Assembly: GCA_963803025.1 (NCBI GenBank) | Contig: CAWDKZ010000013.1 | Coordinates: forward strand, 186,001 to 250,000 | Direction of reading: 5' to 3' | Length of the DNA: 64,000 nucleotides | Source of the DNA: Bog-793 sp963803025 | GTDB taxonomy: Bacteria > Actinomycetota > Acidimicrobiia > Acidimicrobiales > Bog-793 | Part shown: one piece after another, positions 8,507 to 17,184 of the stretch | Layout: the number at the start of each line of letters is the position of its first letter | Numbering within the stretch: position 1 is the stretch's first letter | Translations under genes and position numbers: made by a program | The notes under the pieces: model-generated | Seen by the model: the letters and a program-made list of their open reading frames with translations, nothing else | Told to the model about the DNA's origin: nothing | Databases searched by the model: none

Positions 8507-10649
8507 GGGCGCGGGCCGCGGCGACGATGTCCGCCGTCTGCGGCAGGACTGCCCGCTCCAGACCGGGGTCGTAACCGACCCAGGCGTCCTGGGCGGCGAC
8601 ACGGCGCACCGGGGCGTCGAGGTCAGCGAAGCACTCCGCGGCGACGAAGGCGGCGACCTCGGCGCCGAACCCGGACGTGACGACGTCCTCGTGGACGACG
8701 AGGCAGCGCGCCGTGCGCGCGACTGAGGCGGCGACCGCGTCTTTGTCCCAGGGCGCCAGGGTGCGCAGGTCGATCACCTCGAGCTCGACGCCCTCGGCGG
8801 CGAGCTGTTCGGCGGCGTCGAGCGAAAGCTGCACGGTGGCTCCCCAGGTCACGACCGAGAGGTCGCGGCCCGCCCGGGCGGTCGTCGCCCTGCCGAGCGG
8901 CAGGACGTAGTCGGGTCCTGGGAAGGGATCCATCGCGTAGCGCTGACGGAACAGGTGCTTGTGCTCCAGGAACAGCACCGGATCCTCGCAGCGGAACGCG
9001 GCGCGCAACAGCCCGGCTGCGTCGCGGGCGCGGGACGGGAACATGACGACCAACCCGGGGGTGTGGGTGAAGATGGACTCGCCGGACTGCGAGTGCCAGA
9101 TCGCCCCGCCGCGCAGGTAGCCGCCGATCGCGACGCGCACGACGAGCGGCACGCAGAACGAGCCGTTCGAGCGCCATCTCGCCGTCGCCGCCTCGGTGCG
9201 GATCTGTTGCATGGCCGTCCAGATGTAGTCGAAGAACTGCACCTCGACCGCCGGACGCAGGCCGCGGATCGCCTGGCCGATCCCGCGACCGACGATGTTC
9301 GCCTCGGCGAGCGGCGCGTTGTAGCAGCGGTCGTCGCCGAAGGCCCGTTGCAGCCCGTGGGTGAGGCCGAAGACGCCGCCGAGGCCCTCGAGCTTCTCGT
9401 CGGGGGCGTCGGCGACGTCCTGGCCGAATACGCGCACCCGTTCGTCGTTCGTCATCGTCTCGTGGAGCGTGCGGCGGATCGCCTCGCCGAAGTTGACCGG
9501 CGCCCCGTCCTCGCGGCATTCGGGAGGTTCCGGCAGCTCCGGCAGCTGCCAGAGTCGCGCCGTCGCGCTCGCGGGATCGGGTTTGGCAGCGCGCAGGGCC
9601 GCCTGACCGGCCGTCGCGACGAGCGCGCGGACCTCGTCACGGATGGCGATCGCTTGTTCGGAGTCGAGGAGGCCGACCCCGGTCAGCTCCTCGCGCAGGC
9701 GTCGCACCGGGTCGTTGCTGTGATCCTCGGCGATCTCGGCGGCACAGCGGTACTTGGTCTGGTCGTCCGACGACGAGTGCGAGCTCAGCCGGACGACGTG
9801 GGCGTGGATGAGCACCGGGCCGGCTCCGTCACGAGCCCGCGCGATCGCCTCGGCGCCGACGGCGCGGGCCGTGAAGTAGTCGCAGCCGTCGAGTTCCGCG
9901 ACCTTGAGCCCGGGGAAGCCGGCGACGAGGTCGGAGACCGGCGCGGGGGATTGGTCCGCGACCGGGACCGAGATCGCGAAGCCGTTGTCCTCGACGACGT
10001 AGACGACGGGAAGGCGCAGCCGACAGGCGGTGTTCAGGCTCTCCCAGAACTCCCCCTCCGAGGTGGCCCCCTCGCCGAGCGAGACGAAGGTCACCTCGTC
10101 GGCGTGGGCCGTGATCCCGGTTAGGTCGTGGGCGGCGATGTAGCGTCCGGCTTCGGCGCACCCGATCGCCGGCAGGCACTGGCTGCCCGTCGCGCTCGTT
10201 TGGGAGACGATGTGCAGCTCAGGGCATCCCCAGTGCGCGGTCATCTGGCGCCCACCCGAGGCCGGGTCGGCGGCCGCACCGACGCACTGCAAGAGCACGT
10301 CGTAGGGGGTCACGCCGAGGGCGAGCACCAGGGCGAGGTCCCGGTAGTAGGGGAAGAACCAGTCGTAGCCGGCTCGTAGCGACCGGGCGAGACCGACGAG
10401 GAGGGCCTCGTGCCCGGCCCCCGAGACGTGGAAGTACGCCGCGCCCTGTTTGTGGATCGTGAGTTCACGTTCGTCGATCGCCTGGGCAAGGCACGCGAGC
10501 CGGAAGTCCTCGATCGCCTCGGCGGCGGGAAACCCACGCCAGGTCGGTTCGCCGGGGAAGCCGTTGCCCCGCGCGGCGATCGTCAGTGCCGCGGGCTCCT
10601 CGTCCCTGTCGCGTCGCCCGTCATGATCGGGACGCACTGGCGCCGTCAT
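8493..10649 (-). CDS. Fused E1 alpha-beta 2-oxoacid dehydrogenase (TPP-dependent)
   Basis: A 718-aa protein holding both E1 subunits of a branched-chain/pyruvate-type 2-oxoacid dehydrogenase. Residues about 45-350 are alpha-like, with the thiamine diphosphate motif running from GEGATSEGE (193-200) to EDN (220-222). Residues about 384-718 are beta-like, with FGQDVAD, NAPLAEANIVGRGIGQA and VVHEDVVTSGFGAEVAA. Such E1s decarboxylate a 2-oxoacid and acylate the lipoyl group of an E2; no E2 or E3 gene is adjacent. ATG 10649 has GGGAG upstream, and a minus-strand TAAGGT lies about 90 nt before it. The alpha-beta fusion resembles actinobacterial and Bacteroidetes 2-oxoisovalerate/pyruvate dehydrogenases; the exact substrate cannot be read from the sequence. 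Confidence 0.88.
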   Translation of the reverse strand: MTAPVRPDHDGRRDRDEEPAALTIAARGNGFPGEPTWRGFPAAEAIEDFRLACLAQAIDERELTIHKQGAAYFHVSGAGHEALLVGLARSLRAGYDWFFPYYRDLALVLALGVTPYDVLLQCVGAAADPASGGRQMTAHWGCPELHIVSQTSATGSQCLPAIGCAEAGRYIAAHDLTGITAHADEVTFVSLGEGATSEGEFWESLNTACRLRLPVVYVVEDNGFAISVPVADQSPAPVSDLVAGFPGLKVAELDGCDYFTARAVGAEAIARARDGAGPVLIHAHVVRLSSHSSSDDQTKYRCAAEIAEDHSNDPVRRLREELTGVGLLDSEQAIAIRDEVRALVATAGQAALRAAKPDPASATARLWQLPELPEPPECREDGAPVNFGEAIRRTLHETMTNDERVRVFGQDVADAPDEKLEGLGGVFGLTHGLQRAFGDDRCYNAPLAEANIVGRGIGQAIRGLRPAVEVQFFDYIWTAMQQIRTEAATARWRSNGSFCVPLVVRVAIGGYLRGGAIWHSQSGESIFTHTPGLVVMFPSRARDAAGLLRAAFRCEDPVLFLEHKHLFRQRYAMDPFPGPDYVLPLGRATTARAGRDLSVVTWGATVQLSLDAAEQLAAEGVELEVIDLRTLAPWDKDAVAASVARTARCLVVHEDVVTSGFGAEVAAFVAAECFADLDAPVRRVAAQDAWVGYDPGLERAVLPQTADIVAAARALTAY

Positions 10650-10803
10650 GTTCGCTCGTTGCTCCCCTGGGCTCGCGCGCCGGCGCGCCTCGACTGGCTT
10701 GTGTCCGGTGCGGCGTCCGCGGACATCCGGCCACCTTACCGAGCCCGGCGGCCCGCTCGCGAGGCACCTGGTGGGGGGCGTACCGCGCGGCGTCCAGTCG
10801 GTC

Positions 10804-10809
10804 TAGCAT
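10804..10809 (+). promoter_or_regulatory. -10 box (TAGCAT) of tatA
   Basis: TAGCAT precedes the tatA ribosome-binding site (GAGGAGG, 10824-10830) and its GTG start by 25 nt, a normal short leader. The -35 is not recognisable. Confidence 0.35.
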
Positions 10810-10834
10810 TGACGCCGCGACGAGAGGAGGGCCT

Positions 10835-11083
10835 GTGTCAGCAGGCGTGCTCGCAAATGTTTTCGGACCGGACGGCCTCATCATCATCGCGGTCGTCGTC
10901 ATCGTGTTGCTCTTCGGTGGAAGCAAGCTGCCCGAGCTCGCCCGCGGTCTCGGAAGTGCCTCACACGAGTTCAAGAAGGGCCTCGCCGAAGGTGGTGAGG
11001 AAACCTCGAAGGCGGCTGAGACGGCGAAGACCGCAGAGGCCGCGAAGGACTCCGAGGCGCCGAAGGACTCGAGCGGCAGCTGA
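10835..11083 (+). CDS. tatA: Sec-independent translocase subunit TatA
   Basis: An 82-aa twin-arginine translocase subunit. Starting at GTG 10835, behind a strong GAGGAGG, it has the TatA/E layout: a short periplasmic start, one transmembrane helix (GLIIIAVVVIVLLFG), a hinge (GSKLPELARGLG), the amphipathic helix SASHEFKKGLAE, and a charged Glu/Lys/Ala tail. TatA oligomers form the pore for folded proteins. tatC and tatB are not nearby. Longer upstream starts are unlikely because they would bury the helix behind a non-homologous stretch. Confidence 0.9.
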   Translation: MSAGVLANVFGPDGLIIIAVVVIVLLFGGSKLPELARGLGSASHEFKKGLAEGGEETSKAAETAKTAEAAKDSEAPKDSSGS

Positions 11084-11115
11084 GCCGGCGCGGCGCCGCA
11101 GACGGCCGACCGTCG

Positions 11116-11718
11116 GTGCGCCCCGGACGCCCGGCCGCTGACGCGGGGGTGAGGAGCGGGCCCGCGCGTCGGCGCGTTCCCTTTCTCGGTCACCAGATCG
11201 TCGAGTACGTCGTCGCGATCGCGCTGATCGCCGTCGGCTTCCACCTGACCGGTGGGGCAGAGATCGCGCTGGTGGCGGCGGGAATCCTGCTGCTGCTGCT
11301 GAACGTCGTCACCGTTGGCCGGTTGAGCGCGGTCGGGCTGTTGAGCCGGCGCGCCCACCACGTCGGGGATTTCGTCGTGGCGGCCGTGCTGATCGTCGTG
11401 CCGGTGTTCGAGTACTCGCGCGTCCACGTCACGGGCGTGGCGCTTTCCGAGGGGGTGGCGCTCCTCGTTCTCTGGATCGAGCGCTCGACGCTGTACGTCG
11501 ACCGGGTCCGGCCCCCCCGACCGGCCACGGACGGCGGTGACAAGCCCGCACCGCGCGTTCCGAGCACCTTCGAGACTGCCGGCATCGTCGCCGGCGCGCT
11601 CGCGCCCGAGGCGGGGCGAGCCGCGCGTCAGGCGGCGCGCCGGATCGGAGTCGTCACCGGCGTCACCAAGCGCGTCGTCAAGCAGCGCCGCGCCGCGTCG
11701 TCGGACCCGGGGGGTTGA
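11116..11718 (+). CDS. Hypothetical membrane protein
   Basis: A predicted integral membrane protein of up to 200 aa that I do not recognise. Hydrophobic segments are visible around EYVVAIALIAVGF, IALVAAGILLLLLNVVTV, VVAAVLIVVPVFEY and VALLVLWIERS, giving about four helices. A basic cytoplasmic tail (RAARQAARRIG, TKRVVKQRR) follows. The start is uncertain: GTG 11116 or GTG 11149; neither has a strong ribosome-binding site. It lies 32 bp after tatA and could be cotranscribed. Confidence 0.6.
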   Translation: MRPGRPAADAGVRSGPARRRVPFLGHQIVEYVVAIALIAVGFHLTGGAEIALVAAGILLLLLNVVTVGRLSAVGLLSRRAHHVGDFVVAAVLIVVPVFEYSRVHVTGVALSEGVALLVLWIERSTLYVDRVRPPRPATDGGDKPAPRVPSTFETAGIVAGALAPEAGRAARQAARRIGVVTGVTKRVVKQRRAASSDPGG

Positions 11719-11818
11719 TCGGTCCGTCCGTCGCGCCACCGCGGGGATCTCCGATCGCGAGCGCGCACCGACACGTGCATCCGCCGCAGCGCCAGGTGAT
11801 CGGCGCGAAGCCGCGCGG

Positions 11819-12697
11819 CTACTGCGCGGCCTTCAACCGGACGAGCCCCTCCTGGACGGCACTGGCGACGAGGTGGCCGTCCCTCTTGAACAGCAGGCCG
11901 CGCGCGAGTCCGCGGCCGCCGAAGGCGACAGGGCTCGTCTGGTCGTAGAACAACCATTCGTCGGCGCGGAAGGGCCGGTGGAACCACAGGCTGTGGTCGA
12001 GGCTCGCGCCCACGAAATGCTCGTCGAAGGGGGTCGTTCCATGGCGCTGGAGGATGGTGTCGACGAGCGTCAGGTCCGACGCGAAGGTGAGGATGGCCGC
12101 GTGGATGAGAGGGTCGTCACCGATCGGCCCCGTCGCGCGCAGCCAGAGTTGCTCCTTGTCGGACGACGAGCCGTCGCGTTGCCACGGGTATTCGGTCACG
12201 AAGCGGATGTCGAGGCCGTAGGTGTTGAGGAACGTCGGCGACGGCTCGTCGCTTCGGGCGGTGAGCGCCTGCGTGAGCGTCGGAAGCTCCTCGGGGCCGG
12301 GCACGTCGGGGATGCGGTCCCCGTGGACGAGTCCCTCCTCGTCTCGGTGGAACGAGCACATCAAGCCGAAGATCGGCTTACCGACCTGGATCCCGATCAC
12401 CCAGCGGGTCGTGAAGGAGGCGCCGTCGCGAATCCTCTCGACTCTGTAAAGGGTCGGGCGGTGCGAATCCCCGGGCCGCAGGAAGTAGCCGTGGAGCGAG
12501 TGCACGCGGCGATGGGCGACCGTCCGACCGGCGGCGACGAGCGCCTGTGCGGCCACCTGGCCCCCGAAGACGCGGCGCCGCGTTTCGTCGAGGCTCACGC
12601 CCCGGAAGAGGTCCTCCTCGATCTGCTCGAGGTCGAGCAGATCGAGGAGCTGTCCGTCCGTCGCGTCCACGTTGAGACGGTACACTCGGGCAATCAT
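11819..12697 (-). CDS. tesB: Acyl-CoA thioesterase II (TesB family)
   Basis: A double hot-dog thioesterase that hydrolyses acyl-CoA to free fatty acid and CoA. Family motifs are FGGQVAAQALVAA, HSLHGYFLRPGD, ASLDHSLWFHRP and FGGRGLARG; the Asp of LDHS and the Gln/Gly-rich second half are consistent with the TesB active site. The 292-aa start at 12697 (MIARVYRLNVD) overlaps the divergent gtrA start (both lie in CATG); GTG 12685 is an alternative start, and a longer N-terminus would run into gtrA. The predicted mass fits the usual TesB length of about 285 aa. Confidence 0.87.
   Translation of the reverse strand: MIARVYRLNVDATDGQLLDLLDLEQIEEDLFRGVSLDETRRRVFGGQVAAQALVAAGRTVAHRRVHSLHGYFLRPGDSHRPTLYRVERIRDGASFTTRWVIGIQVGKPIFGLMCSFHRDEEGLVHGDRIPDVPGPEELPTLTQALTARSDEPSPTFLNTYGLDIRFVTEYPWQRDGSSSDKEQLWLRATGPIGDDPLIHAAILTFASDLTLVDTILQRHGTTPFDEHFVGASLDHSLWFHRPFRADEWLFYDQTSPVAFGGRGLARGLLFKRDGHLVASAVQEGLVRLKAAQ
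12681..12686 (+). promoter_or_regulatory. -10 box (TACACT) of gtrA-like gene
   Basis: TACACT ends 9 nt before ATG 12696, predicting a leaderless or nearly leaderless transcript. It lies inside the 5' end of the divergent tesB gene. Confidence 0.4.
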
Positions 12698-13250
12698 GCG
12701 TAAAGCTCTTTCGCACCCTCTCGCTTTCGCGCGCGAACTCACCCGGCATCCGAACTTCTCCAAGATCTGGCGCTTCTCCTTCGTCTCGGTCGTCTCGACG
12801 GTCCTCACCCTCGGCATGCTCTACGTGTTCTTCCGCGTGCTGAAGATCGGTTCGGCGGCGGAGAGCAACCTGCTCGCGACGTCGATCGCCACTGCACCCG
12901 CCTACTGGCTCAACCGCACCTGGACCTGGGGGAAGACCGGTAGGTCGCACGTGATGCGCGAAGTCGTCCCGTTCTGGACGATCGCCATCGCTGGCGTCCT
13001 GCTCTCGACCGCCGCGGTGCATTTCGCCGCGGTCGAGGCGCACCACTTCACCCATTCCAAGATGGGTGTCACGATCCTCGTCGAATTCGCCAACTTCTTC
13101 ACCTACGGCGTGCTGTGGGTCGGCAAGTTCACGATCTTCAACCGCTATCTGTTCAACACGCCGAACGCCGTCTCCGACGAGGACAACCTCGAACGGAACG
13201 ACGCAGGTCCCGGCGGCGAGCTGGCCGCCGACGAGCTCAGCACCGTCTAG
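12696..13250 (+). CDS. GtrA-family membrane protein
   Basis: A 184-aa protein with four transmembrane helices, typical of the GtrA/DPMS-associated family thought to flip or support lipid-linked sugars in cell-wall or O-antigen glycosylation. Visible features are the first helix FSFVSVVSTVLTLGMLYVFF, the conserved AYWLNRTWTW, and a late helix with NFFTYGVLWVGKF followed by FNRYLF. ATG 12696 is favoured by the -10 box 9 nt upstream. No glycosyltransferase is adjacent, so its substrate is unknown. Confidence 0.82.
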   Translation: MRKALSHPLAFARELTRHPNFSKIWRFSFVSVVSTVLTLGMLYVFFRVLKIGSAAESNLLATSIATAPAYWLNRTWTWGKTGRSHVMREVVPFWTIAIAGVLLSTAAVHFAAVEAHHFTHSKMGVTILVEFANFFTYGVLWVGKFTIFNRYLFNTPNAVSDEDNLERNDAGPGGELAADELSTV

Positions 13251-14804
13251 TCGACGAAGCCCCGACGGGCCGGCCGGCGACGCCACGCGCCGAGCGCGTC
13301 TCCGTCGCGTTCGGCGAGCCGCAGCGCCCAGCCGAGAGCCACGGCGAGCGCCGAGCCGGCGAGGACCGGCAGGTCGCCAAACCGTTCGTAGAGCGTCGCG
13401 CCCGTCCGCAACGCGACGACGCCCCGCAAGAGGTCCGGGGTTCCCAGACCACTTTGCCGGGTGACGACCCCGTTTGGCGAGATGAGCGCCGAGTAGCCGG
13501 TCGTCGCCGACTGGACGAGATCGCGGCCCTCGGCGATCGCCTGCAGCCGCGAGGCGGCGAGCTCGGCGGCGGGGACGATGTCGGTCGCGTACGAGGCGGT
13601 GTTCGTCTCGACGACGAGGAGCTCGCCGCCGGCGCGCACCCCGCTGCGGGCCCGGTCCGCGAAGAAAGCCTCGAAGGAGTTGAGGATCGCGACGCGCCCC
13701 GCCGGGGTCGTGAGCTCCCCGTCGTTACGGCCGACGATCACGTCTCTCGGCACCCCGGTGAGGCTCGCGATCCGGGAGAACAGCGAACGCAGGGGAACGT
13801 ACTCGCCGAACGGGACCGGATGGGTTTTCTCGACGGACCCGATGATCCGGCCGGACGGTCCCCAGGCGGTGATCTCGTTCTCGAACCGGGTCGAGCCGAC
13901 TGGCGTGGTGACCCCGGCGAGCACCGTCGTGTCGAGCCGCCGGGCGAGGGTCGCGACGCGATCCGCTTTGATCGAACCGGCGAGCGGGCCGGCGACCGCG
14001 ACGGTGTCCTCGGGCCAGACGACGAGGCCGACCGGTCGCCGGAGTCGGGACGTCACGTGCCAGGTCGCGGCGAAGACGTGACTGGCCGGCACGTTGAGAG
14101 AGCTCATGCCGCGCCGACCTCCCCCCTGGACGATCGCGACGGCGACGGCGGCGCGAGGCGGCCCGCCGCCGGGCGCCAGTGCGGCGAGGCCGCCGGTGAG
14201 GGCGACGAGGCCGATGGCCGCCAAGCCGGCGAGCGCGGTGCCCTTCACGGGAGGCTTGTCGGTCGAGAGGCGGGCCCAACCCGCGGAGCCGAGCGCGGCG
14301 AGGCCGGCGCCGGCGAGTCCGACCGCGGCGACGAGAAGGAGCGGGCCGCCGACCCGCGAGTGCGGCGAGGGGGCCGTCCACCTGGCCGAGCGCAGTGCCG
14401 CCGAGCGGCAGGCCGCCGAAGGGCCAGTGATCGCGCGCCCATTCGAGGAGCGTGAGCGCGCCGGCGAAGGCGATGAGCCGGCCCCGTCTGGGCGGGACCG
14501 CGATGAAGGCGACCGTGACGAACAACGACTCGCAGGCGACGAGGGCGACGTAGCCGAGCCCGGTGAACTCGAGCGCCCAGACGCATCCGACACTGAACTG
14601 GCCGATACCGACGAGCAGACCGCAAAGCGCCCGTCGACCCACCGACCGTCGCGTGATCGTCCCGGCCGCGACCGCAAGTCCGAGCGGCGCGAGGTACCAG
14701 GGTCCGAACGGTGGCAGCGAGCAGCCGACGAGCCCTCCCGCGAGAAGCGCGAGAGCGCCGCGGCCGGCCAACCTCGCGGCACCTGGCGCCACCGGCGGGT
14801 TCAT
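13247..14804 (-). pseudogene. lnt: Apolipoprotein N-acyltransferase (Lnt), frameshifted
   Basis: Lnt adds the third acyl chain to bacterial lipoproteins. ATG 14804 overlaps the hemY stop (TGATG) and begins an N-terminal membrane part (LAGGLVGCSLPPFGPW, LEWARDHWPFGG, ALGQVDGPLAALA). Near 14356-14362 the match jumps to another frame (VGGPLLLVAAVGLAGAG), which holds the nitrilase-like domain: WPEDTVAVAG (catalytic Glu), VEKTHPVPFGEYVPLR (Lys), then NSFEAFF where many Lnt proteins have ICYE. So Ser occupies the position of the usual nucleophilic Cys. The combined length of about 519 aa is right for Lnt. It is the last gene of the heme operon. A one-base assembly error is possible, but the Ser substitution is independent of the frameshift. 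Confidence 0.78.
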
Positions 14805-16234
14805 CAGCGGAGCGCGCCCGCGAGCAGCGACGCGGCCCGTTTGGCCTGGGCGATGCACGCCGGGATGCCGATGCCGTGCGTCCACGCGCCGGCGAGGGCG
14901 ATCGGGCCGAGGTCCGCCGCGAGCGTCTCGAGGCGCGCCACCCGGGCGAGATGACCGACGACGTACTGCGGGAAGGACTCGGGCCAGCGCCGCACGAGGA
15001 CGTCGAGGGGCGGGGCTGTGACGCCGAGGACCGTCGCGATCTCCGACCGGAGATGCGCGAGGAGCGTCCCGTCGTCGAGGGCGAGGGCGCGTTCGTCTCC
15101 GTGCCGCCCGGCGGAGGCCCGCACGACGATCTCGTCGGGTCGCGCCGAGCGGGGCCACTTCGACGAGGTGAGGCTGAGCGCGGTCGAAAGCAACCCGGAG
15201 CGGCGGGGGACGAGCACCCCGCTCCCGATGAGGGCGAGCGACGAGGCGGCGATGACGTCCGCCGGCCAGGCGAACGCGACGGTGACGACGCCCGAGTAGG
15301 GGATCGCCCGCAGCAGCGAGGCGAGCTCGGGGAAGGGCGCGGCGACCATCCCGGCCGTGACGTGGCTTGGTACCGCGAGCAGGATTCCGTCGCAGGCGAG
15401 CTCGTCCGCACCGACCACGGCCTGCCAGCCGTGGCCGCGCCCCCCCCGGCGAAGCTCGACGACGGCGGCGTTCGTCCGGATCTCGACACCGCGCGCGGCG
15501 CAGTCCTGCTCGAGCACGCGGGCCAGTGTCTCGAGCCCGCGCGCAAGACCGAGGAAGATCGGGGACTTCTGCGTCCGAGGTCTGGTGCCGGCCTTCAGAT
15601 GGGCGCGCAGCGCGAGGAGCATGGACCGACGTCCGGCGATCGCGCGGGCGAGCTCCGGCGCGGTGGCGGTAAACGAAAGTTGCCGCACGTCTCCGGCGTT
15701 GATGCCCCCGAGGAGCGGGTCGACGAGCGTCCCGACCACCTCGCGTCCGAGACGACGGCCGACGACCGCGCCGACCGAGAGGTCGGTTCCCGCTGATGCC
15801 GTGCCGGACCCGAAGTCGACCGGCGCGACCCGACCGCGCGGGACGAGGTCGGTGGCCGCGCGCACGACGGCCACCGGCGAGACGACGCCCGAGCGCAACA
15901 GCCTGACGAGGTCGATCGGGATGCCGAGCGCGAGACCCGACGGGAATGGGCGGAGGCGACCACGTGCCCAGATCGCGGCCCTCGAGGTCGACGGGGCGAT
16001 GAGCTCCTCGCCGAGATCGAGCTCACGGCAGAGCTGTTCAGCCGCCGGGTTGCGGGTGATGAAGACGTCCGGTCCGAGGTCGAGCGGGCAGCCGCGGAAG
16101 TCGACGGTGCGCATCTTCCCGCCGACGGTGCCTTCGGCCTCGGCCAGCACGACGTCGTGGGCGCCAGCGAGCGCCCGCGCCGCGACAAGTCCGCTCACGC
16201 CAGCGCCGGCGACGAGGATCCGTTTTCGTGGCAT
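14804..16234 (-). CDS. hemY: Coproporphyrinogen/protoporphyrinogen III oxidase HemY (CgoX)
   Basis: An FAD flavoprotein of 476 aa that oxidises coproporphyrinogen III (in Gram-positive heme synthesis) or protoporphyrinogen IX. It has an N-terminal dinucleotide fold (ILVAGAGVSGLVAARAL), the second FAD motif GGKMRTVDFRGCPLDLGPD, and a C-terminal FAD-contacting stretch (IALAGAWTHGIGIPACIAQAKRAA). It follows hemH with a 20-nt gap and its stop overlaps the lnt start. With hemQ elsewhere in the window (55418-56143), the coproporphyrin-dependent route is the likely one. Confidence 0.9.
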   Translation of the reverse strand: MPRKRILVAGAGVSGLVAARALAGAHDVVLAEAEGTVGGKMRTVDFRGCPLDLGPDVFITRNPAAEQLCRELDLGEELIAPSTSRAAIWARGRLRPFPSGLALGIPIDLVRLLRSGVVSPVAVVRAATDLVPRGRVAPVDFGSGTASAGTDLSVGAVVGRRLGREVVGTLVDPLLGGINAGDVRQLSFTATAPELARAIAGRRSMLLALRAHLKAGTRPRTQKSPIFLGLARGLETLARVLEQDCAARGVEIRTNAAVVELRRGGRGHGWQAVVGADELACDGILLAVPSHVTAGMVAAPFPELASLLRAIPYSGVVTVAFAWPADVIAASSLALIGSGVLVPRRSGLLSTALSLTSSKWPRSARPDEIVVRASAGRHGDERALALDDGTLLAHLRSEIATVLGVTAPPLDVLVRRWPESFPQYVVGHLARVARLETLAADLGPIALAGAWTHGIGIPACIAQAKRAASLLAGALR

Positions 16235-16254
16235 CTCCCGGCCAGCGAGTCGCG

Positions 16255-17184
16255 TCAGGGTCGCCCGGGCGGGTCGGGGTCCGCCGCAGAGACGAGGCGC
16301 GCGAGCAGGCCGATGAGTCCGGGGTCGTCGTTGAGCGAGGCGGTGCGCGCGAACCCGAGCCCCAGCTCGGCGGCCCTGCGGGCCGCGACAATGTCAAGGT
16401 CGTAGCAGAGTTCGAGGTGATCCGAGGTGAAGCCGGCTGGGCAGACGACGACGGCGCGTGCCCCCTCGTTGGCGATGGCGGCGAGGAGTTCGGTGATGTC
16501 CGGGCCGAGCCACGGCTCCTCGGTCCGTCCCGCGCTCTGCCAACCGGTCCGCCAACGGACGAGCCGGCAGCGTGCCGCGACGAGCCCCGCGGTCTCGGCG
16601 AGTTCGTCGGGATAGTGGTCGCCCAAGAAGACGACCCGTTCCGGCAGGCTGTGCGCCGTGAACACGACCTCGATCTCGGACGTGGCTCGGTCGCCGAGCG
16701 AGGCCACGGCTGCGGCTGTGCGACCGGCGAGAAGCTCGATGAGTTCCGGTTCGGCGCCCCAGCGTGTGACGAACGCCGCGGCGACGCCGCGCGCCGCGGT
16801 CCGCGCCCGGGCCCGTTCGAGATACTCGCCGACGCTGCCCACGGAGTAGTGCGGCGCGAGGACGAGCCCGACGATCGCCGAGACGCCGGCGTCGGCGAGC
16901 TCGTCGACCGCCGCCTCGATCTTCGGGGCCGAGTGCTTCGCGCCGAAGGCGGTGCGGAAATGGTCGGGCGCGATCACCTCGAGTGCCCGGCCGAGCGCGG
17001 CCACCTGCGCCGTGGTTCTCGCGGCGAGGGGTGAGGCGCCACCAATCGCCGTGTACCGCGCCTGGAGCTCGCTCAGCTGGGGCCCGGTCGGCGGTCGGCC
17101 GTGGCGGATGTCGGTGTAGAAGGCCTCGACGTCGTCGGGGCCGGTCGGCGTGCCGTACGCCATCACGAGGACTCCCGTGGTCAT
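16255..17184 (-). CDS. hemH: Ferrochelatase HemH (coproporphyrin ferrochelatase type)
   Basis: This 309-aa enzyme inserts Fe(II) into coproporphyrin III or protoporphyrin IX. It has the family start VLVMAYGTP, IGGASPLAART, the metal-site His in FTAHSLPERV and the acidic partner in GFTSDHLELCYDLDI. ATG 17184 overlaps the hemE stop (ATGA), which fixes the start; upstream extensions in the same frame lie inside hemE. It is the second gene of hemE-hemH-hemY-lnt. Confidence 0.93.
   Translation of the reverse strand: MTTGVLVMAYGTPTGPDDVEAFYTDIRHGRPPTGPQLSELQARYTAIGGASPLAARTTAQVAALGRALEVIAPDHFRTAFGAKHSAPKIEAAVDELADAGVSAIVGLVLAPHYSVGSVGEYLERARARTAARGVAAAFVTRWGAEPELIELLAGRTAAAVASLGDRATSEIEVVFTAHSLPERVVFLGDHYPDELAETAGLVAARCRLVRWRTGWQSAGRTEEPWLGPDITELLAAIANEGARAVVVCPAGFTSDHLELCYDLDIVAARRAAELGLGFARTASLNDDPGLIGLLARLVSAADPDPPGRP

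Noticed and set aside
8955..10124. 389-aa plus-strand frame opposite the E1 gene
   Set aside because: Antisense shadow; the minus strand has TPP-enzyme motifs throughout.
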